From Candidatus Omnitrophota bacterium (GTDB lineage Bacteria > Omnitrophota > Gorgyraeia > Aquiviventales > Aquiviventaceae), in contig JACPAW010000083.1 in NCBI GenBank assembly GCA_016180605.1, positions 1 to 5,986 of the forward strand: DNA of 5,986 bases. Reading direction: 5' to 3'. Both the position numbers and the translations under genes were made by a program. Below the pieces are notes generated by a model. The model searched no databases, was not told where the DNA came from, and saw only the letters and a program-made list of their open reading frames with translations. Numbering within the stretch: the stretch's first letter is position 1; each line of letters opens with the position of its first letter. Below are positions 1 to 4,913 of the stretch, one piece after another.

Positions 1-639
1 CTAGCACGGGGCATGCGCCAGCTCAACGGCGTCTACACCCAGCACTTCAATCAGGCCCATCGTCGGGTCGGCCACCTCTTGCAGGGTCGCTACACCGCAA
101 TCCTCGTGGAGAAAGAGACGCATTTGCTTGAGCTCTGCCGCTACGTGGTCCTCAATCCTATCCGTGCGCGCATGGTCAACGACCCGGCTGCCTGGCTCTG
201 GAGCAGTTATCGTGCGATGATCGGTGCCGCAACGATTCCGACGTGGCTCACGACCGATTGGGTGCTGAGTCAATTCGGTTCCCAGCGCGCGATCGCCCAA
301 CAGCGCTACCGAGATTTTGTCATGGCAGGTTTAACCGCGGCCTCACCCTGGAAGTGTCTGCGGGGCCAGATCTATCTCGGATCAGAACAGTTTTGTCAGG
401 CCATTGCGCTCAACACGCCACAGGAGGAAGTGCCCCGCCGCCAATGCCAACCGGTCCGGCCGTCGCTCGAGGTCCTCTTTGCGGAGCCTGCCGCCCGTCC
501 CGTTCTGGTCCTGACAGCCTATCGGGCCTACGGCTATCGTCTTCGGGAGATTGCCGAACACCTCAAGGTGCATTACACTACCGTTAGCCGCTGGCTGCGC
601 GCGGCGGAGACGACGGATGACCCAAGCGGGCATGCATGA
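1..639 (+). CDS. REP-associated tyrosine transposase (RAYT, Y1_Tnp/IS200-like), 5'-truncated by window edge
   Basis: C-terminal part of a single-strand DNA transposase of the Y1/HUH family, which in known cases acts on REP/BIME palindromes or subterminal hairpins. The frame is open from base 1 (LARG before the Met at 13), so that Met is internal and the N-terminal HUH metal site lies outside the window. Seen, numbering from the Met at 13: the family block RQLNGVYTQHFN (2-13), RRVGHLLQGRY (17-27) and CRYVVLNPIRARMV (42-55), where Tyr44 is the probable nucleophile by analogy with other RAYTs. WSSYRAM (63-69) follows. Residues 171-195 (YGYRLREIAEHLKVHYTTVSRWL) form a helix-turn-helix typical of the longer RAYT subgroup that carries a C-terminal DNA-binding domain. 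The C-terminus looks intact. It converges with the gene on the other strand 39 bp away. No IS200-type element ends or partner gene are visible, so it is probably a domesticated single-copy RAYT rather than an active IS. Confidence 0.88.
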   Translation, partial: LARGMRQLNGVYTQHFNQAHRRVGHLLQGRYTAILVEKETHLLELCRYVVLNPIRARMVNDPAAWLWSSYRAMIGAATIPTWLTTDWVLSQFGSQRAIAQQRYRDFVMAGLTAASPWKCLRGQIYLGSEQFCQAIALNTPQEEVPRRQCQPVRPSLEVLFAEPAARPVLVLTAYRAYGYRLREIAEHLKVHYTTVSRWLRAAETTDDPSGHA

Positions 640-661
640 TTGCAAGACCTGACCCTATTTT
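640..661. repeat. possible RAYT-associated 3' flank motif
   Basis: Directly after the RAYT stop lies TTGCAAGACCTGACCCTATT (640-659). I recall closely similar 'GCAAGACCTGACCC' stretches flanking RAYT genes in many unrelated genomes. In this window the motif occurs once, so its repeat status rests on memory and not on the sequence. The overlapping TGCATGATTGCA-like bases (634-643) give only a weak dyad. Confidence 0.35.
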
Positions 662-678
662 CCCACCGTCGCCCCTGT

Positions 679-1227
679 TTATGATTCCCTAAAACCACGC
701 ATGGGAACGATGTCTGAAGTGGGGTTCAGATAATCGTAGGCGTTTCTCACACGCTTGGTGGGGCCTGCCTGACAGTCGCCTTCCTGGTGAATCCGCATGT
801 CCACAAGGACTTTCCCGGATTGCTCTTTTACAGAGTGGATGATGGCAGAATCTCCCAGATACACCGTTTGCCGATGAACCAACCGCGTCCCATCGTGGAT
901 GAGAAATGCTAATTCCACCTCGTTGTCGCTTCCCCCCTGACTTTCCCAGATAATCACCACCGCGTCTGTTAAGCCGTCCTGATTAAAATCGCCATAACCA
1001 TACCGACCTTCGTAAGCGAGTGAAACATGAAGATGACCATTCCAGACAACCCCCTCACCATCGACCAACGTGATCCTTTCGGCGATATCTGGAGAGTTCG
1101 TCAGGTACGTCATGCTGCCGAAGAGCTTATGCGCCGTCACCTTTGATTGATGCCCCAGCAGGAGAACGGCGCAGCACACAAAACACAGAGCGATGCAAGC
1201 TGCCCTCATTCCTCTGTTCAGTCGCAT
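679..1227 (-). CDS. small exported protein with Asp-rich FG-GAP/EF-hand-like loop, unknown function
   Basis: A 182-residue protein of unknown function. Seen: a basic N-terminus (MRLNRGMR), a hydrophobic Ala/Cys/Leu stretch (about 9-25) and a likely signal peptidase I site after VTA (30-32). No good lipobox is visible despite four cysteines in the stretch. The mature part is mostly beta-like and contains GDFNQDGLTDAVVI (79-92). Asp80, Asn82, Asp84 and Asp88 there match the calcium-binding loop of FG-GAP/VCBS and dockerin-type repeats, but only one copy is present. The start at 1227 is chosen because its ATG overlaps the end of the transglycosylase gene by 10 nt, which suggests translational coupling. 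An alternative Met at 1209 has AGAGGA directly against it, too close for a normal RBS, but would still leave a signal peptide. Probably periplasmic. It is the last gene of the leftward three-gene block, and no terminator is seen before the convergent RAYT. Confidence 0.7.
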   Translation of the reverse strand: MRLNRGMRAACIALCFVCCAVLLLGHQSKVTAHKLFGSMTYLTNSPDIAERITLVDGEGVVWNGHLHVSLAYEGRYGYGDFNQDGLTDAVVIIWESQGGSDNEVELAFLIHDGTRLVHRQTVYLGDSAIIHSVKEQSGKVLVDMRIHQEGDCQAGPTKRVRNAYDYLNPTSDIVPMRGFRES

Positions 1228-1928
1228 ATAAACACGGGCCTGTCGTCGATCGTTCTCCAATGCCCCTCCGTGCACCAGTCCTGTCGCTTCCCTGGTTGCT
1301 TTTGTTTTCTTCGCTTGTCAGCCGGCGATTTGATGGCGAACTCGGCTTCGTAGCGGAGAATGTTCTCAACGTATTCTTTTGTCTCTTGTTCCTTGGCTTT
1401 GGTAGTTCCGGCCAGCGCAATGAATTGTTGGACGTCGCCCCATAGCCGGGGGTTCTTCCCGGCCTGCTCGGCAAGACGCTGAGCGCCAGCGACGCGGCCT
1501 TCACCAGCGTTATAAGCTCCAAGGACGAATTTTTTACGTTCCGAGGCGCTCGTAACCGCGATGGTCCTCTTTCCGCCCGGTAACCCGGTATCCCTGCCGA
1601 ACATTGTATGGAGATCTTTCAGGTATCTTGCCGCTGCGGAAGAGGCGCGATCGATGTCGAAGCGTTGATCGCTCTTCTTCGAAACGTTCAAATCGTACCG
1701 CTTGGCAGTCGCCGGCTCAAATTGAAAATGACCGGCCGCCCGAGTGGAACCGCGCTTTCCCAACAAGGTTCCAAAGCTGCTTTCCCGTCCGTACACCGCT
1801 TCGAGCGTATTCACCGTCAGGTCGTCGTTGGCGTCAAAGTACCGAGAAGCGCTTTCAAGCGCTCTGCGTATGCGAGGCGTTTCCCGTTCAAGCCAGACAT
1901 CCACGTCGGATGTGTGTTCCTTCGGCAT
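1218..1928 (-). CDS. SLT-domain lytic transglycosylase, no signal peptide
   Basis: Predicted to cleave the MurNAc-GlcNAc bond of peptidoglycan, forming 1,6-anhydro-MurNAc. Seen in the 236 residues: VYGRESSFG (45-53) with Glu49 as the catalytic acid, AAGHFQFEPATAKRYDL (64-80) in the place of the usual G-L/M-M-Q block, VLGAYNAGEGRV (135-146) and EYVENIL (185-191). This is the standard SLT motif order. There is no hydrophobic N-terminal segment: the protein begins MPKEHTSDVDVWLERE, so export by Sec is not evident, as in many phage or mobile-element muramidases. After a Lys/Arg-rich linker (205-215) the tail carries GHWRTIDDRPVFI (222-234). This is flanked by the only two cysteines, Cys219 and Cys235. 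The start is supported by GAGGAG six bases upstream. It lies 42 bp after the ATPase gene and overlaps the next gene by 10 nt. Confidence 0.85.
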   Translation of the reverse strand: MPKEHTSDVDVWLERETPRIRRALESASRYFDANDDLTVNTLEAVYGRESSFGTLLGKRGSTRAAGHFQFEPATAKRYDLNVSKKSDQRFDIDRASSAAARYLKDLHTMFGRDTGLPGGKRTIAVTSASERKKFVLGAYNAGEGRVAGAQRLAEQAGKNPRLWGDVQQFIALAGTTKAKEQETKEYVENILRYEAEFAIKSPADKRRKQKQPGKRQDWCTEGHWRTIDDRPVFICD

Positions 1929-1934
1929 GTTGTG

Positions 1935-1940
1935 CTCCTC
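1935..1940 (-). promoter_or_regulatory. ribosome binding site of the transglycosylase gene
   Basis: On the minus strand GAGGAG sits exactly six bases before the ATG at 1928. This is close to ideal and fixes the start of the transglycosylase. It also argues that the protein really lacks a longer N-terminal signal sequence. Confidence 0.75.
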
Positions 1941-1970
1941 AATTCCTCTCGATGTGTTCCTTGATGCTCT

Positions 1971-3248
1971 CTATGTGGACCCGCTGCCGAGGCGTCCGCG
2001 AAAGAAGACGTCGTAGGGCACGGCGATCAGCTGCGGTCCCAGGGCAAAAACCTCGTCGCCTCCATAGAGGACGACGCTGAGGACCAAGCGGGTGCCAAGC
2101 TGCTCCTGCAGCATCCGCACGGCGTTGACAGTTGACTGATCCAGGTGCCGTCCCCATTTGGCCTCAATGGCGACCAAGCGATCCCCCTGTTCAATGAGGA
2201 AATCCACCTCTGGGCCGCTCTGCAGCCGCCACCCGTAGAGCCGCATGGGTTCGGGGCTGAGTGCCAGCAGTTTCAAGAGCTCCTGAGCGACCCACGTTTC
2301 CACCAACGCACCGAGTTTCGGGTGGCGGGACAGCGCCTCAACGTCATGCATTCCCAAGAGGTACGAGGCCATCCCAGTATCGTTCCAGTAGAGTTTCGGC
2401 GCTTTGGCCAGCTGCTTGGAGACATTGGCAAAGTAGGGCGGTACGAGCGTCACCTGGTAGGTTTGCTCCAGGAGCTGCATGTACCGGCGGAGAGTCACAT
2501 AGGGCAGCCCGGCGTCCCGTCCGAGATCGGCGAAGTTAAGGACTCGCCCGGTCCGTGCCGCCGCCAAGAGCATGAGGCGGCTGAATTCGGGCAGCCGCTC
2601 GATCGTCTGAAGCTCCAGGATGTCGCGCTCGATATACGTCTTCCGATACGCCTCAAACCACTTGGTTCGCAGGGAGGTTTTCATTGAAAGGGCGGGCGCT
2701 GGATAGCCGCCATGCAGAATGTGGGACAAGAGCGACTGGCTGGTCCGGGTCTTGGCCTGCGATAGCTCCTGCATGAGCGCGCGCGGATCGCTCGCTGCAA
2801 AGAGCCGTTGCAGAACCGTGGAGGGGGCTTCCTGTCGATGGAGTTCGGCATACGAGAAAGGGTGGAGCTGGTGCAACGCGATGCGGCCCGCGAGGGTTTC
2901 TGAGACGTGTTTCAAGGTCAGCACGTTGGCCGAGCCAGTCAGCAGAAATCGGCCTGGCTGTTGCTGGCGGTCCACCTGCAATTTGACCGCTCGCAGGAGA
3001 TCCGGCGCGCGCTGCACCTCATCAATTGCGACGGGTCCCGGATTGGCCGCAATCAAGCCATCAGGATCCGTGAGTGCCATATCGAGGAGGGTGCGGTCAT
3101 CCAGCGTCAGATATGACGCTTTCCATTGACGCTGACAAAGCGCTTGGACCAAAGTCGACTTGCCGACTTGGCGCGCCCCGGTAATCAGAACGACCGGGAA
3201 GTCTGTGAGCGACTCGAGGAGCAGGGATTCCAGGTGCCGCTGAATCAT
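1971..3248 (-). CDS. AAA_14/DUF4143 family P-loop ATPase
   Basis: A 425-residue ATP-binding protein of the AAA_14 plus DUF4143 family. These are widespread, often horizontally acquired, and lack an agreed function. Seen: an N-terminus MIQRHLESLLLE typical of the family, Walker A GARQVGKST (24-32), Walker B VAIDEVQ (73-79, Asp76/Glu77), a sensor-1-like FLLTGSAN (101-108), YIERDI (205-210), then the C-terminal DUF4143 region. That region contains EVDFLI (347-352) and AIEAK (360-364), and Asp349, Glu362 and Lys364 match a PD-(D/E)xK nuclease-like core. The start at 3248 is preferred over an in-frame Met at 3272 because it matches the family N-terminus. The 3272 Met lies in the loop of a palindrome. 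The start codon is inside the left inverted repeat of the structured element upstream. First gene of the leftward block. No toxin, restriction or other defence partner is visible next to it. Confidence 0.9.
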   Translation of the reverse strand: MIQRHLESLLLESLTDFPVVLITGARQVGKSTLVQALCQRQWKASYLTLDDRTLLDMALTDPDGLIAANPGPVAIDEVQRAPDLLRAVKLQVDRQQQPGRFLLTGSANVLTLKHVSETLAGRIALHQLHPFSYAELHRQEAPSTVLQRLFAASDPRALMQELSQAKTRTSQSLLSHILHGGYPAPALSMKTSLRTKWFEAYRKTYIERDILELQTIERLPEFSRLMLLAAARTGRVLNFADLGRDAGLPYVTLRRYMQLLEQTYQVTLVPPYFANVSKQLAKAPKLYWNDTGMASYLLGMHDVEALSRHPKLGALVETWVAQELLKLLALSPEPMRLYGWRLQSGPEVDFLIEQGDRLVAIEAKWGRHLDQSTVNAVRMLQEQLGTRLVLSVVLYGGDEVFALGPQLIAVPYDVFFRGRLGSGST

Positions 3249-3263
3249 CCTACGACCTGTCTG
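3244..3263 (+). repeat. left terminal inverted repeat, containing the ATPase start codon
   Basis: ATCATCCTACGACCTGTCTG. It pairs with 3462-3481, with three mismatches. Bases 3246-3248 are the ATG (minus strand) of the ATPase gene, and the minus strand reads GGTCGTAGG just before it, so this end of the element also supplies the translation initiation region. Confidence 0.65.
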
Positions 3264-3282
3264 CCAGCCCATGGGGCTGGCA
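3262..3282. repeat. hairpin, perfect 9-bp stem
   Basis: TGCCAGCCC, loop ATG, GGGCTGGCA. A perfect stem with a 3-nt loop at the inner edge of the left terminal repeat. It lies about 14 nt upstream of the ATPase start on the minus strand. Confidence 0.8.
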
Positions 3283-3316
3283 AAAACTTACCTGGAGAAA
3301 CCTCGTGAGTTTTTGC
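3280..3316. repeat. hairpin, 12-bp outer stem with one G-T position and a 3-bp inner stem
   Basis: GCAAAAACTTAC (3280-3291) pairs with GTGAGTTTTTGC (3305-3316). There is one non-Watson-Crick position, which is a G-U pair in the plus-strand RNA. GAG (3295-3297) and CTC (3302-3304) can pair inside around an AAAC loop. It shares three bases with the preceding hairpin, so the two are alternatives or stack coaxially. On the plus strand the right arm ends in TTTTTGC. Confidence 0.7.
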
Positions 3317-3339
3317 GGCTCGCCAACCCCGCCATTGCG

Positions 3340-3358
3340 CCACGGCCTTCGGCCGTGG
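3340..3358. repeat. REP-like hairpin, perfect 8-bp stem
   Basis: CCACGGCC, loop TTC, GGCCGTGG. It has the same outer bases and loop length as the hairpin at 3427-3445, as expected of related short palindromic units. Confidence 0.8.
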
Positions 3359-3398
3359 GCGGCATGGTGGTGCCAAGACCAGCGGGTGGGCGGGATGT

Positions 3399-3414
3399 CG
3401 CCCCCATCGGGGCG
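3399..3414. repeat. hairpin, 6-bp stem
   Basis: CGCCCC, loop CATC, GGGGCG. A weaker unit between the two CCACGG palindromes. Confidence 0.55.
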
Positions 3415-3426
3415 TTGTTACAGGTG

Positions 3427-3445
3427 CCACGGGCTCTGCCCGTGG
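3427..3445. repeat. REP-like hairpin, perfect 8-bp stem
   Basis: CCACGGGC, loop TCT, GCCCGTGG. It differs from the 3340-3358 unit by a compensated C-G to G-C pair plus the loop. That covariation suggests the secondary structure, and not only the sequence, is kept. Confidence 0.8.
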
Positions 3446-3462
3446 GGCTCCACAGCGAGCCC
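3445..3462. repeat. hairpin, 6-bp stem, next to the right terminal repeat
   Basis: GGGCTC, loop CACAGC, GAGCCC. It mirrors the position of the 3262-3282 hairpin at the left end, so both terminal repeats are preceded by a hairpin on their inner side. Confidence 0.55.
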
Positions 3463-3487
3463 AGGCAGGTCGTGGGATCATGGATAG

Positions 3488-3516
3488 ATTTTATCCACTC
3501 ACTGGATATAAATCAA
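3488..3516 (-). promoter_or_regulatory. candidate sigma-70 promoter for the leftward ATPase block
   Basis: On the minus strand TTGATT (3516-3511) and TAAAAT (3493-3488) are separated by exactly 17 bases, 4/6 and 5/6 matches to the -35 and -10 consensus. The predicted start is close to 3481, the outer edge of the palindromic element. Transcripts would therefore carry the whole element as a leader of about 230 nt before the ATPase ATG. The region is AT-rich, so a chance match is possible. Confidence 0.4.
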
Positions 3517-3675
3517 CTACAAAATTCGATCTGTTCGGTATAGTGCATCCGGGTAATGACAGACCTTATTTTTCTGAATTCTGCTACGAATTGCGGGTTC
3601 CTTGCCACGCGCTCACATGAGATTGCCAAGCGAGTTTTCTAAGGAGTCAGACGGTAGAGGTCAGCATCCTGCTTT

Positions 3676-3691
3676 TGGTACAGAATTTGCT
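3676..3691 (+). promoter_or_regulatory. sigma-54 (RpoN) -24/-12 promoter of the PEP-CTERM gene
   Basis: TGGTACAGAATTTGCT matches the consensus TGGCACRNNNNTTGCW at all but one specified position. The diagnostic GG (3677-3678) and GC (3689-3690) are separated by exactly 10 bases. A start near 3702 would give a leader of about 42 nt to the ATG at 3744. Known XrtA/PEP-CTERM loci often carry the PrsK/PrsR pair, with PrsR being a sigma-54 activator, so the promoter type fits the gene. Confidence 0.75.
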
Positions 3692-3743
3692 TCATATTTA
3701 AGCAGTAAGCAGTCCTTATGATAATCAACAAAGGGAGAAGGAT

Positions 3744-4568
3744 ATGCGAGAAAGAGTCGTGACGGCAGTTATTACGATTTTTGCAAGTGTGCTTCTGGTT
3801 TCACCCGGTGCTTATGCCGGAGACCTGTTTGTGACCGGGCACGATTCTGACGAACATGCCAATGAGGATTACATGAGTGCTGGTCTTGATTTCCTGCTCT
3901 TTGGCGCCGCGGCGACACCAGCGGACAGAGCAGGAAAGACCATTGCGTTGCTTGACAACTCAGGCGGCAGCAGTGCTGTGACAGCCTTGAATGGCGTGGG
4001 TTGGAGTGCCACCCTGCTGGATACCGATTTGGATTTTTCCAGCGCCTTCGATGTGAACGCCTATGACGCGATCATGACGGCAAGCGGCGGCTCCAACACG
4101 TTAAGAACGCAGCTAGTCGGTGCAACACCCTCCTTCACCAGCTATTTTAATGCCGGAGGCGCCCTCTATATCAATACCGATCAGGGTATTGGTCAAAGCT
4201 GGTATGACTTCGTCCCGCAGTTTGGAACGACGACCAATAATACGATCAGTATTTCCGGAGCCTTTAGCCCGACCGCTGCAGGACTTGGAATTGGGTTGAC
4301 TGATCCGATTGTGGATGCGGATATCACGCACAGCTTTTACACGGGCGTTGACACGAGCCTCTTCACCATTTTTGAAGTCACCGACCCTCAGTTCTTTCAG
4401 GATCCTGAGCATCCCCTACCCGTCGCGTTTGGCACGCGCAATGTCAGAATTGGCGACGGCGGATTTGTGGCTGGTGATCCGGTCATTCCGGAACCTACCT
4501 CACTGTTGCTCTTCGGCCTTGGGACCTTAAGCGCAGTAGGTGTGCGCCGACGACGCAAAGCCACCTAA
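3744..4568 (+). CDS. PEP-CTERM sorting domain protein, possible GATase1/ThuA-like fold
   Basis: A 274-residue exported exosortase substrate. Seen: a Sec signal peptide (1-25, cleavage after AYA), a mature domain and a textbook PEP-CTERM tail. The tail has Pro249-Glu250-Pro251, a hydrophobic helix (253-267) and RRRRK (268-272). In this family an exosortase recognises the tail, cleaves near PEP and releases or anchors the protein with the exopolysaccharide. The mature part opens with VTGHDSDEH (30-38). It then alternates beta-like and helical blocks: KTIALLDN (65-72), TALNGVGWSATLLDT (80-94), YDAIMTAS (107-114) and FNAGGALYINTD (135-146). This resembles secreted ThuA/class-I glutamine-amidotransferase-like domains, but I see no firm catalytic Cys-His pair, and the mature protein has no cysteine. 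So fold only, by inference. GGGAG six bases upstream is the RBS. Monocistronic by layout. Confidence 0.9.
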   Translation: MRERVVTAVITIFASVLLVSPGAYAGDLFVTGHDSDEHANEDYMSAGLDFLLFGAAATPADRAGKTIALLDNSGGSSAVTALNGVGWSATLLDTDLDFSSAFDVNAYDAIMTASGGSNTLRTQLVGATPSFTSYFNAGGALYINTDQGIGQSWYDFVPQFGTTTNNTISISGAFSPTAAGLGIGLTDPIVDADITHSFYTGVDTSLFTIFEVTDPQFFQDPEHPLPVAFGTRNVRIGDGGFVAGDPVIPEPTSLLLFGLGTLSAVGVRRRRKAT

Positions 4569-4600
4569 TCGCTTTTTCCTCCTAGCAACTAGTACATGGC

Positions 4601-4625
4601 GCGGCGGTCTGAACCGGACCGCCGC
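4601..4625 (+). terminator. strong GC hairpin after the PEP-CTERM gene, probable transcript end
   Basis: GCGGCGGTC (4601-4609), a 7-nt loop, GACCGCCGC (4617-4625): a perfect 9-bp stem 33 bases after the stop. It is followed by ATTCCATTAAAG, with no U-tract, so it is not a classical intrinsic terminator. It could instead stabilise the 3' end or assist factor-dependent termination. Confidence 0.5.
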
Positions 4626-4664
4626 ATTCCATTAAAGATTAACAGACAAAAATGCAGTATTACA

Positions 4665-4708
4665 GTTTGTTGTAACCTGCAACCCCATGTTGTGCAACAC
4701 CAACAAAC
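4665..4708. promoter_or_regulatory. nested inverted repeat, candidate activator (enhancer) binding site
   Basis: The outer arms GTTTGTTG (4665-4672) and CAACAAAC (4701-4708) are perfectly complementary. Inside lies TGTTGTGCAACA (4688-4699), itself a 5-bp dyad, and a further GTTG...CAAC pairing is possible at 4669-4683. The repeated GTTG/CAAC half-sites lie about 115-160 bp before the sigma-54 promoter, the usual distance for bacterial enhancer-binding proteins. Binding by a PrsR-type activator is inference. Confidence 0.45.
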
Positions 4709-4824
4709 GCCACATCCAAAATGTAGGGGGCACTTAAAAAATAAAGAGTTAACTGTCATATAGATGTAACCTATTTATTATCAATTGGTAATGAGTTTAA
4801 AAAAACTTCAGTGAAACGCCAAGT

Positions 4825-4840
4825 TGGCACAATACCTGCT
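4825..4840 (+). promoter_or_regulatory. sigma-54 (RpoN) -24/-12 promoter of the sugar transferase gene
   Basis: TGGCACAATACCTGCT matches TGGCACRNNNNTTGCW at all but one specified position. GG (4826-4827) and GC (4838-4839) are exactly 10 bases apart. A start near 4851 is predicted. It is the second such site within 1.2 kb on the same strand. Confidence 0.78.
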
Positions 4841-4913
4841 TCCTATACTAAGGGTCTGAAGGTATTGACTGCAAGTCAGCCTATCCTCAAGACACAAATT
4901 CAAGGAATCCATC

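Larger units (their letters stand above)
3244..3481. repeat. 238-bp palindromic element with terminal inverted repeats (MITE/REP-cluster-like, or structured leader)
   Basis: The ends are 20-bp imperfect inverted repeats: left 3244-3263, right 3462-3481, identical at 17 of 20 positions with core CGACCTG / CAGGTCG. Between them the sequence is packed with hairpins: 3262-3282, 3280-3316, 3340-3358, 3399-3414, 3427-3445 and 3445-3462. No convincing coding frame is inside, and no clear target-site duplication flanks it. It is far more GC-rich than the AT-rich DNA directly to its right. It could be a non-autonomous MITE, a REP/BIME-like cluster mobilised by a RAYT, or the structured 5' leader of the ATPase mRNA. 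The sequence shows the symmetry; mobility is inferred. Confidence 0.6.
3482..3743. other. intergenic region between divergent genes
   Basis: An AT-rich gap of 262 bp. It holds a short dyad GGATA/TATCC (3482-3496), the candidate leftward promoter at 3488-3516, and the rightward sigma-54 promoter at 3676-3691. I see no gene, tRNA or clear enhancer palindrome in 3520-3670. Confidence 0.6.
4626..4913. other. AT-rich intergenic regulatory region upstream of the sugar transferase
   Basis: No gene is seen here. It contains the nested inverted repeat at 4665-4708, an A/T-rich tract around 4735-4806 that could be bent DNA or an IHF-type site, the sigma-54 promoter at 4825-4840, and a leader of about 63 nt before the sugar transferase ATG. 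Confidence 0.6.

Noticed and set aside
243..645. Frames on either strand inside the RAYT gene
   Set aside because: Overlap a protein with clear family motifs in another frame and lack an RBS.
1143..2080. Several plus-strand frames opposite the transglycosylase and the ATPase 3' end
   Set aside because: They are antisense shadows of well-supported minus-strand genes. Their translations are Arg/Ser/Pro-rich with no motifs.
3248..3272. Upstream in-frame Met (3272) as the ATPase start
   Set aside because: It lies in the loop of a perfect hairpin and adds eight residues not typical of the family, whose members begin like MIxRHL.
3262..3462. Repeated palindromes as a CRISPR array
   Set aside because: The units are hairpins of different sequence with irregular spacing. 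There are no direct repeats with uniform spacers and no cas genes.
3271..3543. Open frame of 90 codons across the palindromic element
   Set aside because: It starts in a hairpin loop, runs through repeated palindromes into AT-rich intergenic DNA, has no RBS, and gives low-complexity Pro/Arg-rich protein.
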